Shown here one piece after another: positions 35,343-44,012 of a DNA stretch of 64,000 nt. Source of the stretch: Nevskia sp. (GTDB lineage: Bacteria; Pseudomonadota; Gammaproteobacteria; Nevskiales; Nevskiaceae); contig NZ_JAKFUM010000010.1 of NCBI RefSeq assembly GCF_021732705.1, positions 438,120 to 502,119 of the forward strand, written 5' to 3'. The notes beneath the pieces were generated by a model, which saw only the letters and a list, made by a program, of their open reading frames with translations, was not told where the DNA came from and ran no database searches. Numbering within the stretch: position 1 is the stretch's first letter; each line of letters opens with the position of its first letter. Position numbers and translations under genes: made by a program.

Positions 35343-36607
35343 CGTTCGTGCTGGCGCTCGATGCGGCGCAGTTCCGCCGCCAGTTCGGGAATCGACACGC
35401 CGGCCGGTGCCGCCTCGTGGCCGCCGAAGAAACGCTCGGCCGATGCCGCGTAGAAGCGTTCGATCCGGTCACGCGCCGCTTCCAGTTGCGGCGCGGCGCG
35501 GAACAGCAACGACAGGCTCGCCGGCTGGATCACGCGGCCGGCGGTGGCATCGAAGGCCTGATGCAGCGCCTTCCATGCCGCTTCCGACTGGCCATCGACG
35601 CTGCGCAAGACCTTCGCGGCCCGGGCGAACGGCAGCCGTTCGGAGGCCTGCCACTCGCGCCAGCGCCACCAGCCGAGCCACAGCGCCACGGTCAGCGCGA
35701 GACCGGCGAGGCTCGCCATCAGCGCGCGGCGGATCGCGTCGGTGGCGATCGTCGGCGCCGGGCGATCCGGCTGCAGCGGGATCAGCCCGCCCTGGTTGCG
35801 GACCAGGCTCGCGGTGATCGCGCCGACGGTGATCGGCCAGTCGGCGACGTCGATGAACACGTCCGGCGTCGTCGTGCGCAGGTGCAGCTTCGGCAGCGTG
35901 ATGACGTCGACATCCTTCGAGGCATTGACGATCTGGTAATCGAGCACCAGCCAGCGAGTGCCGTCCGGGCGTCGTTCGACGCGGGCGCCGCGCCGCGAAA
36001 TCCAGCTGCCGAAGCGATCCTTGCGCGGAATCTCGACCAGATCGACCGACTGGCCATCGACGCTGAGCTGGACTTTCTGCACCAGCAGATCGCCGACCAG
36101 ATAGCCGTACGGCCGCGGGTTTTCGACCGGCGTCTGGATGACTTCGGTGACGACGGCGACCGCATCGCTGCTGGCCACGTGGCCTTCGGCTGTCGGCAGC
36201 GCAGTGGCGGCGGCCGACGGCACGGCGACGTCGACGTCGACGTCGACGTCGACGGGCGCGCTCGCGGGCTCGGCGGCAGGTTCGGCGGCGGTTTCCGAGA
36301 GGGCTTGCGGTGCGGCTTCCGGCGCCGGCACCGCCGGCTCGGCCGCCGACCGTCGCGCGGGATCGGCCGAGGCGTCGACCTTGACCTGCACCGCTTCGCG
36401 CGCGGCCTGCTCCTCGGCCGCCTTGCGCGCCGCTTCGGCCTCGGCCTCGGCGCGCTTGGCCGGGCGCGGATCGAACAGCGCCTGACCCTTGACCGGCGGC
36501 TGGTAGTTCTCGTTCGGCGGCCGCTGCGCCGTGGCCGTCAGCGACGCGACGACGGCCGCAAGCGCCGCGAGGCCCGCGGCCGCGCGAAAGCCGGTCGCGG
36601 CGCTCAT
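35339..36607 (-). CDS. MxaA-like membrane protein with Ala/Glu-rich linker
   Basis: A 422-aa protein. Residues 1-27 are a signal peptide; about 28-125 is an Ala/Glu/Arg/Pro-rich linker that includes a VD dipeptide run encoded by a six-base DNA repeat; a beta-rich domain follows (YGYLVGDLLVQKVQLSVDGQ onward), then a membrane helix near residue 300 (MASLAGLALTVALWLGWW) and a cytoplasmic helical tail. The layout matches MxaA, implicated in calcium insertion into methanol dehydrogenase. The ATG at 36607 overlaps the DUF58 stop (ATGA). Confidence 0.72.
   Translation of the reverse strand: MSAATGFRAAAGLAALAAVVASLTATAQRPPNENYQPPVKGQALFDPRPAKRAEAEAEAARKAAEEQAAREAVQVKVDASADPARRSAAEPAVPAPEAAPQALSETAAEPAAEPASAPVDVDVDVDVAVPSAAATALPTAEGHVASSDAVAVVTEVIQTPVENPRPYGYLVGDLLVQKVQLSVDGQSVDLVEIPRKDRFGSWISRRGARVERRPDGTRWLVLDYQIVNASKDVDVITLPKLHLRTTTPDVFIDVADWPITVGAITASLVRNQGGLIPLQPDRPAPTIATDAIRRALMASLAGLALTVALWLGWWRWREWQASERLPFARAAKVLRSVDGQSEAAWKALHQAFDATAGRVIQPASLSLLFRAAPQLEAARDRIERFYAASAERFFGGHEAAPAGVSIPELAAELRRIERQHER
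36227..36254. repeat. GACGTC hexanucleotide repeat inside the MxaA-like gene
   Basis: About four and a half copies of a six-base self-complementary unit. Because the unit is two codons, copy number changes would lengthen or shorten a VDVDVD stretch in the linker without breaking the frame. Confidence 0.7.
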
Positions 36608-37491
36608 GCGTTGGCCTCGAAGAAGTATTCGGACATCGCGTCGGCATCGAACGTGCCGTGAACCCAGAACGGCCGCAGGCCGCGATTCGAGAAGAACGCC
36701 TTGAGCGTGGCGCGGCGGGTTTCGACCGCCTCGCGCCACTCGCTGCGCAGCTTCGGGCGCAGCCAGATCGCGCTGCGTGCGGCGGATTCGGCATCGCGCA
36801 GCGACACCAGACCGTTGGTCACCGGCGGCTCGGTTTCCGCCGGATCCCAGATGATCACCGGCACGACATAGGCGCGGGACAGCGCATCGAGCGTCTCGTC
36901 GAGCCGGGCCAGCGGCCAGTGGAAGTCCGACGCGAGGAACACCAGGCCCTGCTTGCCGGCCAGCCGCTGCAGCGTGTCGCGCAGGCCGTCGACCGGGTCG
37001 CCGCGATGGCGCTCGCCGGCATCGGCCTGCGCCGCCAGCGCCGGATCGGCGAGCTGCGCCGCCATGACATGGCCGACGCCGCGGCTCAACGACGCCGGCA
37101 CGTACAGGTCTTCGCGTTCGCTGGTGTCGAACGCGACCATGCCGGCAGCATCACCGACTCTGAAGGCGCTGGCGCCGATGGCGCGGGCCAGATCGCTCAG
37201 CACTTCGAGCTTGCTGCGCCGGGCGCCGAACACCATCGAGGCCGAGACATCGGCCACCAGCCACACCGGCACGCCGACGCGCTGGCGCATGACGCGCACC
37301 AGCCAGTCGCCACGCACGTCGCGCAGGGACGCGCGCACGTCGAGCCGGCGCGGATCCGGCCGGCTGAACAGCGTGGCGTGGGTGATGAACTCCTGACCGT
37401 TGCCCTGGCTCGTGCCCGGATGCGAGCCCGGCCGCTGGCCGCCGGCGCGCATCGGCAGGCGATAGAAGAAGTCGGTTGCGGCGGCCACCAT
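36604..37491 (-). CDS. DUF58 domain protein, MxaS-like
   Basis: A 295-aa soluble DUF58 protein. GSHPGTSQGNGQEF and RPYDPRRLD-type SRPDPRRLDVRASLRD are typical of the family, and the VWA-like core WLVADVSASMVFG carries a DxSxS metal site. DUF58 proteins partner with MoxR ATPases. It begins a few bases after the moxR stop and overlaps the MxaA-like gene by ATGA. It corresponds to MxaS in methylotroph operons. Confidence 0.8.
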   Translation of the reverse strand: MVAAATDFFYRLPMRAGGQRPGSHPGTSQGNGQEFITHATLFSRPDPRRLDVRASLRDVRGDWLVRVMRQRVGVPVWLVADVSASMVFGARRSKLEVLSDLARAIGASAFRVGDAAGMVAFDTSEREDLYVPASLSRGVGHVMAAQLADPALAAQADAGERHRGDPVDGLRDTLQRLAGKQGLVFLASDFHWPLARLDETLDALSRAYVVPVIIWDPAETEPPVTNGLVSLRDAESAARSAIWLRPKLRSEWREAVETRRATLKAFFSNRGLRPFWVHGTFDADAMSEYFFEANA

Positions 37492-37492
37492 G

Positions 37493-38512
37493 TCAGGGCG
37501 CCGGCACGCGCTCGAGCAGCCGGGCGATCAGGGCATCGGCCAGTTCCGCGCGGCGCAGCTCGTACACCGGCGTGAAGAACACGCGATGAACCATGGTCGA
37601 CGGGAACACCGCCTGGATGTCGTCCGGCGTCAGGTAGTCGCGCCCGGCCAGCCAGGCGACGACACGCGCGGCGCGCACCAGTGCCGACACGCCGCGCGGG
37701 CTGGCGCCGGCGAGGATCAGGCGATTCATGTCGACACCGTCGATCTGGATGCCCGCGGCAGCCGGGTTGCGCGTGGCTTCCCACAGCGCCAGCACGTAGC
37801 GTTCGAGCGCGTCGGTGGCGCGCACGGAAGACTGGATCGCCGCACCGATCTCGTTCAGACGCTCCCACGGCAGCAGGCCGGCCGGCACGGTGTCGATCAG
37901 GCGATCGGAATCATGGAAGCTCGGGTTGAACGCGAGCTGGCGACGGATCTCGGTGTCCGATGGCGTGGCCATGCGCAGTTCGAACATGAAGCGGTCGCGC
38001 GCGGCGGACGCCAGCTCGAAGGTTTCCTCGCGCTCGATCTTGTTGCGATCGGCGAACACGGTCATGTGCGGGAACCGGTATTCGCGGTTGAACGCGGACA
38101 CCGTGCGCTCCGCCATCGCACGCAGCAGCAGCGACTGCACCTGCGGCCGCGCGCGGTTGATCTCGTTGAAGAAGAACGTCACCAGCCGCTCGCCATGGCG
38201 CAGCAGCGGGCCGGGATCGATCCGCGGCTTGCCGTGCTCGTCGACATAGGTGTGGTAGATCAGGTCGCCCGGCAACAGGTCGACCGTGCCTTCGACGCGC
38301 TCGAAATCGCCGCCGATGGCTCGCGAGAACGCCCGGAGCACCGTGGTCTTGCCGACGCCGACATCGCCTTCGAGCAGCACATGGCCGCGGGCGAACAGCG
38401 CGATGTTGATCAGCCGCACCGTGCCGGGCTGGCCGATCACGGCGCGGTTCACTTCGGATTCGATCTTCAGCGCCTGGGAGCGCCAGTCCTGCAGCTGGGA
38501 GTCGGTGGTCAT
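37493..38512 (-). CDS. MoxR family AAA+ ATPase
   Basis: A 339-aa AAA+ ATPase, first gene of the six-gene operon. Walker A GDVGVGKTTVLRAF, Walker B VTFFFNEINRARP, and the MoxR signature LLRAMAERTVSAFNREYRFP are clear; the C-terminal lid has GASPRGVSALVRAARVVAWL. MoxR proteins work with VWA proteins as metal- or cofactor-insertion chaperones. A 346-bp gap with no gene lies upstream and should hold the operon promoter. Confidence 0.88.
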   Translation of the reverse strand: MTTDSQLQDWRSQALKIESEVNRAVIGQPGTVRLINIALFARGHVLLEGDVGVGKTTVLRAFSRAIGGDFERVEGTVDLLPGDLIYHTYVDEHGKPRIDPGPLLRHGERLVTFFFNEINRARPQVQSLLLRAMAERTVSAFNREYRFPHMTVFADRNKIEREETFELASAARDRFMFELRMATPSDTEIRRQLAFNPSFHDSDRLIDTVPAGLLPWERLNEIGAAIQSSVRATDALERYVLALWEATRNPAAAGIQIDGVDMNRLILAGASPRGVSALVRAARVVAWLAGRDYLTPDDIQAVFPSTMVHRVFFTPVYELRRAELADALIARLLERVPAP

Positions 38513-38858
38513 CGCAACGGTTCGGGCTCACGTCCTGACCGGGCAGCGCGCGCTGCACGGCGTGTTCGGGTCATCACGCCGGACGGCCGCCGCCGCGCAG
38601 CATCGTCGGTCGGGATCGGCTCGGACCGACCCCACCACCGGATGCCGCACGCGCTTGCTCCGCCAGCTCGCCTGTCGGGGTCTTCCGGTCGGACTCGGCC
38701 CCGCTGGGGCCCAGTCGACCGTGGCCACGATCTTTCTTGCTGACGCGAACTTAGCGCAGTTCCGCGCTCCGGTGCGACGCGGGGTTCGGTTGTGTCGACA
38801 GGCGTCGACTGTGTCCTCGCTGACCCGCTGCCGAGATGCGCGACTTTGACCCGTCCGA
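38513..38858. other. 346-bp gene-free stretch upstream of the MoxR operon
   Basis: No credible gene. Near its upstream end two GTCGAC hexamers lie about 10 bp apart (around 38794-38809) in an inverted-repeat setting. I cannot place a promoter with confidence, although the MoxR operon must start in or before this gap. Confidence 0.35.
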
Positions 38859-40328
38859 TCAGCCTTCGCTGGCGCCGTCGCCGCTGCCCTTGATCCGGCC
38901 GTACGCGGCCAGCGCGCGGTCGCGCGATTCGCTCAACGACACCACCGGCTTCGGATAGTCCTGCCCCGGCGAGAACTTCGCCGCCAGCCACACCGCCGGC
39001 TTCGCTTCCCACGGCGCGTGCAGGCTGGCATCCGGAAGCTTCGCGATTTCCGGCACCCAGCGCCGCAGGTAGACGCCGTCGCCATCGAACTTCGCCGACT
39101 GCAGCACCGGGTTGAAGATGCGGAAGTACGGCGCGGCATCGGCGCCGCAGCCGGCGCTCCACTGCCAGCCGAGCGTGTTCGCGGCGAGGCTGGCATCGAC
39201 CAGCGTGTCCCAGAACCAGGCGGCGCCTTCCTGCCACGGAATCAGCAGGTTCTTGGTCAGGAAGCTGGCGACGATCATGCGCACGCGGTTGTGCATCCAG
39301 CCGGTGGTCCACAGCTGACGCATGCCGGCATCGACGATCGGCACGCCGGTGCGGCCGCGCTGCCAGGCGCGCAGGCTGTCGGCGTAGTCGGCCTTCGGCA
39401 GCCACGGGAACGCCGCGAACTTCGGATACAGCGGCGTGTCCGGCGTGGTCGGATAGTGGAACAGCAGGTGGTGCGCGAACTCGCGCCAGCCCAGCTCGCG
39501 GACGAAATGTTCGACATTGCCGACCAGCCCCGGCGCATGGCGCTCGGCCAGCAGCCGCTGCGTGCGATGCACCAGTTGCACAGGGCCGATCTCGCCGAAA
39601 TGCAGGTGCGGCGACAGGCTCGACGTCGACGCCTTCGCCGGCAGGTCGCGCTGATCGTGATAGCGCGCGGCGCCGTCGGCGCAGAACGCTTCCGCCTGCG
39701 CCCAGGCGCCGGCCTCGCCCGGGGTCCAGTGGCTGTAGAACGCGTCATCCCAACGGATCGACGGCAACAGCTTCAGTGCGTCGATCGCCAGTGATTGAAG
39801 CGGCTTGGCCGGCGGCTTCAAGGCTTCCGGCGCCGGCAAAGCTGCACGCGCCGCGCGGGCACCGGCGTTGCGCCAGAACGGCGTGAACACGCGATACGGC
39901 TCGCCGCCGCCGGTCTTGACCTCCCACGGCTCGACCAGCAGGGCCGAGTTGTAGCTCTCGGCCACCAGCCCGGCCTTGCGCAGCACGGTCTTGATCCGCT
40001 TGTCGCGGGCGATGATCGCCGGCTCGTACAACCGGTTCCAGTAGACGGCGACGGCACCGGATTCGCGCACCAGCGCCTGCAGCTCGGCCAGCGAATCCCC
40101 GGCGCGGATCACCAGCGGCGAGCCGAGTGCGGCCAGCGACGCCGACAGCGCGGTCAGCGAGTGGTGCTGCCACCAGCGGCTGGCCGCACCGGGCTGCCAC
40201 GGCGCTTCCTCGTCCGGCGCATGCACGTAGACCGGAATGACGGTGTCGTGCGCGGCCAGTGCGGCAGCGAGCGCGGGATTGTCGGCCACGCGGAAGTCGC
40301 GGCGGTACCACAGCAGGGCGGTGGACAT
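38859..40328 (-). CDS. phrB: Deoxyribodipyrimidine photolyase (class I CPD type)
   Basis: A 489-aa flavoprotein that splits cyclobutane pyrimidine dimers with blue light. N-terminal antenna domain starts MSTALLWYRRDFRVADNPAL; the C-terminal FAD domain has STSSLSPHLHFGEIGP, REFAHHLL, GRTGVPIVDAGMRQLW, GWMHNRVRMIVASFL and LVDASLAANTLGWQWSAGCG, the FAD and electron-transfer Trp region of CPD photolyases. The start at 40328 fits homologues; the earlier ATG adds 17 unrelated residues. It is divergent from the ABC transporter. Confidence 0.93.
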   Translation of the reverse strand: MSTALLWYRRDFRVADNPALAAALAAHDTVIPVYVHAPDEEAPWQPGAASRWWQHHSLTALSASLAALGSPLVIRAGDSLAELQALVRESGAVAVYWNRLYEPAIIARDKRIKTVLRKAGLVAESYNSALLVEPWEVKTGGGEPYRVFTPFWRNAGARAARAALPAPEALKPPAKPLQSLAIDALKLLPSIRWDDAFYSHWTPGEAGAWAQAEAFCADGAARYHDQRDLPAKASTSSLSPHLHFGEIGPVQLVHRTQRLLAERHAPGLVGNVEHFVRELGWREFAHHLLFHYPTTPDTPLYPKFAAFPWLPKADYADSLRAWQRGRTGVPIVDAGMRQLWTTGWMHNRVRMIVASFLTKNLLIPWQEGAAWFWDTLVDASLAANTLGWQWSAGCGADAAPYFRIFNPVLQSAKFDGDGVYLRRWVPEIAKLPDASLHAPWEAKPAVWLAAKFSPGQDYPKPVVSLSESRDRALAAYGRIKGSGDGASEG

Positions 40329-40429
40329 GGGAATGAGCGGGTTCGAATGGGGTGCGCCATCGTAGCCCGGCGCGGCCATCCGCCGGGATCATCCGGTGCC
40401 GCGGCGGCGGGCACGGCGGGTGCGCGGCG

Positions 40430-40435
40430 TATAAT
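40430..40435 (+). promoter_or_regulatory. Perfect -10 box TATAAT directly before the ABC ATPase start
   Basis: TATAAT ends only nine bases before the ATG at 40445, so transcription would begin about two or three bases upstream of the start codon, giving an almost leaderless message. No Shine-Dalgarno is visible before the ATG. There is no good -35 element. Confidence 0.55.
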
Positions 40436-40444
40436 CGCGTCCCC

Positions 40445-41395
40445 ATGAACACCCCTCCTCTCGGCGCCGGCCCGCCTGCGCTCGAAATCCGCGATGTCCG
40501 CAAGACTTACGGCACCGTCCGTGCCCTGAACGGCCTCAGCTTCCAGATCCAGCAAGGCGAATTCTTCGGTCTGCTCGGCCCGAACGGCGCCGGCAAGTCG
40601 ACGCTGATCAGCATCATTTCCGGCCTGATCCGCGCCGACGAAGGCCGGGTCGCCGTGCTCGGCCACGATACCGTCAGCGACTGGCGCGCTGCCCGCCGCA
40701 AGCTCGGCGTGGTGCCGCAGGAACTGGTGTTCGATCCGTTCTTCAAGGTCGTCGACCTACTGCGCATCCAGGCCGGCTACTACGGCTGCGGCAAGGAAGT
40801 CTGGCCGTGGATCGACGAGATGCTGGAGCGCCTCGAACTGGGCAACAAGCGCACGGCGATGATGCGCACGCTGTCCGGCGGCATGAAGCGCCGCGTGCTG
40901 ATCGCCCAGGCGCTGGTCCACAAGCCGCCGGTCGTGATCCTCGACGAGCCGACCGCCGGCGTCGACGTCGAACTACGCCGCACCTTGTGGCGCTTCATGC
41001 GCGACCTGCACGCGAAAGGCACGACCGTGGTGCTGACCACGCACTATCTGGAAGAAGCGCAGGAAATGTGCGACCGCATCGCCATCGTCGACAAGGGCGT
41101 GCTGCGCGTGGTTGAAACCACCGAAGGCCTGCTGAACCGCCACCCATTCCGCTTCCTGACCCTGAAGCTGGCCGATGGCGCGACGATGCCGCCGAACCTC
41201 GCGGAACTGGTCACCAGCGAGAAGGCCGGCGCAATCGAGCTCAAGCTGGATCGCGAGCGCCACCCGATCGCCAGCGTCTTCGCCGGCCTGAAGGCAGCCG
41301 GCATCGAGATCGCCGATGTCTCCACGCGCGAGCCGGACCTCGAGGACATCTTCGTCGAACTGACCGCCAAGCCGGCCGCGGGAGCGCTGTCATGA
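40445..41395 (+). CDS. ABC-2 type transporter ATP-binding protein
   Basis: A 316-aa ABC ATPase. Walker A GLLGPNGAGKSTL, Q-loop VVPQELVFD, signature TLSGGMKRRVLIAQAL, Walker B VVILDEPTAGVDVELRR and H-loop LTTHYLEEAQEM are all intact, with the C-terminal regulatory extension found in DrrA/CcmA-type exporters. It drives the permease encoded downstream. Its stop overlaps, by ATGA, the start of a 55-codon leader ORF that repeats the permease N-terminus. The substrate is unknown; position before bolA and murA is common in proteobacteria, where it is usually an uncharacterised exporter. Confidence 0.92.
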   Translation: MNTPPLGAGPPALEIRDVRKTYGTVRALNGLSFQIQQGEFFGLLGPNGAGKSTLISIISGLIRADEGRVAVLGHDTVSDWRAARRKLGVVPQELVFDPFFKVVDLLRIQAGYYGCGKEVWPWIDEMLERLELGNKRTAMMRTLSGGMKRRVLIAQALVHKPPVVILDEPTAGVDVELRRTLWRFMRDLHAKGTTVVLTTHYLEEAQEMCDRIAIVDKGVLRVVETTEGLLNRHPFRFLTLKLADGATMPPNLAELVTSEKAGAIELKLDRERHPIASVFAGLKAAGIEIADVSTREPDLEDIFVELTAKPAAGALS

Positions 41396-41559
41396 GCCCG
41401 AACCAGCTGGGGTTCTACACGCTGCTGAAGAAAGAGGTGATGCGGTTCTGGGTGAGGCGGGGTTTGTTCGATGGCCTCATGCCATCGAACCCGCCGAACG
41501 CCCATCCGCTTGCGGATGGGCCGGCCCGAACAGAACCGCAGGCGGAGGCCAGCCGATGA
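41392..41559 (+). CDS. Leader ORF repeating the ABC permease N-terminus
   Basis: A 55-codon ORF. Residues 1-20 are identical to the first 20 of the permease at 41556, but 12 of those codons differ, every change at the third position and synonymous. After the Trp it becomes VRRGLFDGLMPSNPPNAHPL and ends QAEASR. Its start overlaps the ATPase stop and its stop overlaps the permease start, both as ATGA, so translation could pass from ATPase to leader to permease. It may be a relic of a duplicated gene start or a coupling device; a peptide function is unproven. Confidence 0.55.
   Translation: MSPNQLGFYTLLKKEVMRFWVRRGLFDGLMPSNPPNAHPLADGPARTEPQAEASR
41454..41524. repeat. Paired hairpin element in the permease leader
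   Basis: Hairpin 1 is GTTCGATGGC / GCCATCGAAC with loop CTCAT, extended by a bulged GGCGGG / CCGCC. Hairpin 2 is GCCCATCCG / CGGATGGGC with loop CTTG, introduced by GAACGCCC and closed by GGGCCGG. The same flanks surround a different stem at 32104-32131, and GAACGCC also opens an imperfect hairpin in each gpsA repeat (12046, 12176). Confidence 0.6.
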
Positions 41560-42326
41560 GTCCCAATCAACTCGGCTTTTACACCCTCCTCAAGAAGGAA
41601 GTGATGCGGTTCTGGTCGGTGCTGGCCCAGACCGTCACGGCACCGGTGCTGACCGCGCTGCTGTACCTGCTCGTGTTCGCGCAGGCGCTGCAGGGCCGCG
41701 TGGTGTCGGGCTACGACGGCATCACCTACACGCAGTTCCTGCTGCCGGGTCTGGTGATGATGACGGTGCTGCAGAACGCGTTCGCCAACACCTCGTCGTC
41801 GCTGGCGCAGTCGAAGGTCAATGGCAACCTCGTGTTCCTGCTGATGGCGCCGATCGGGCCGTTCGAGATGTTCCTCGCCTATGTCGGTGCCGCGCTGGTG
41901 CGCGCACTGCTCGTGGCGCTGGCGATGCTTGCGGTGGCCGGGCCGATGGTTGGCCTGCCGCTGGCGAATCCGTTCGCGCTGCTGGCGATGTTCGTGCTGG
42001 CCGGCGGTGCGCTCGCGGTGCTCGGCATCATCGCCGGCATCGTCTCGACCAAGTTCGATCACCTGGCCGCGTTCTCGAACTTCATCATCACGCCGCTCTC
42101 GTTCCTGTCGGGCGTGTTCTATTCGGTGCATTCGCTGCCGGAACCCTGGTTCACGGCCTCGCACCTGAACCCGTTCTTCTACATGATCGACGGCTTCCGC
42201 TACGGCTTCTTCGGCCACGGCGACGTCTCGTACTGGCTCAGCCTCAGCTGGACCGCCGGTTTCTTCGTGCTGGTGTCGGCCATCTGCCTGTGGATGCTGG
42301 TCACCGGCTACAAGCTCAGAAAGTAA
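41556..42326 (+). CDS. ABC-2 type transporter permease
   Basis: A 256-aa integral membrane protein with about six hydrophobic segments, matching the ABC-2 permease family (QFLLPGLVMMTVLQNAFAN, KVNGNLVFLLMAPIGPFEMF, PLSFLSGVFYSVHSLPEPW). It partners the ATPase at 40445. The first 14 codons are enriched in codons rare in this window (AGT, AAT, CAA, TTT, CTC, GAA), unlike the rest of the gene and unlike the upstream copy of the same 20 residues. The ATG overlaps the leader stop by ATGA. Confidence 0.92.
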   Translation: MSPNQLGFYTLLKKEVMRFWSVLAQTVTAPVLTALLYLLVFAQALQGRVVSGYDGITYTQFLLPGLVMMTVLQNAFANTSSSLAQSKVNGNLVFLLMAPIGPFEMFLAYVGAALVRALLVALAMLAVAGPMVGLPLANPFALLAMFVLAGGALAVLGIIAGIVSTKFDHLAAFSNFIITPLSFLSGVFYSVHSLPEPWFTASHLNPFFYMIDGFRYGFFGHGDVSYWLSLSWTAGFFVLVSAICLWMLVTGYKLRK

Positions 42327-42342
42327 TTCAGGAATCACCCCG

Positions 42343-42564
42343 ATGATGACCAAGGAAAAGATCAAGGCCCTGCTCGATGCCGGCCTGCCCGGCGCCACGA
42401 TCGAGGTCCGCGGCGACGACGGGCAGCATTTCGAGGCCGATGTCAGCTGGAGCGGCTTCGCTGGTCTGAGCATGGTCAAGCAGCATCAGGCCGTCTACGC
42501 CGCGCTCGGCGACAAGATGGGCCGCGAGATTCATGCGCTGGCGCTGAAGACGCGCATCGGCTGA
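42343..42564 (+). CDS. BolA/IbaG family iron-sulfur metabolism protein
   Basis: A 73-aa BolA-type protein with the conserved VRGDDGQHFEADVSW and MVKQHQAVYAALGDKMGREI, in which the His of the helix-turn-helix-like region is kept. BolA/IbaG proteins bind monothiol glutaredoxins through an iron-sulfur cluster. It sits between the ABC permease (17 bp) and murA (44 bp), the same order as the ibaG-murA pair in E. coli. Confidence 0.9.
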   Translation: MMTKEKIKALLDAGLPGATIEVRGDDGQHFEADVSWSGFAGLSMVKQHQAVYAALGDKMGREIHALALKTRIG

Positions 42565-42608
42565 ACCGGAACGTGCGCGCCCGCGCAGTTCGTCCTCACG
42601 AGAGTTGA

Positions 42609-43868
<1,260 letters not shown>

Positions 43869-44012
43869 TCGCGCCGCCCGGTCGCCGATCGGCCGGGCCG
43901 CATCCCGCATTCGGCAGGCTCGGTCGCATCGCAGGTTCGACGCGACTACCCTGCCGTCATCCGTTGTTTCGGCACCGCCTCGGTGCCCTGAAGTCATGCC
44001 CCGGAACCGGCC

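Noticed and set aside
36227-36254. Short CRISPR-like array
   Set aside because: Contiguous six-base units with no spacers, inside a coding sequence.
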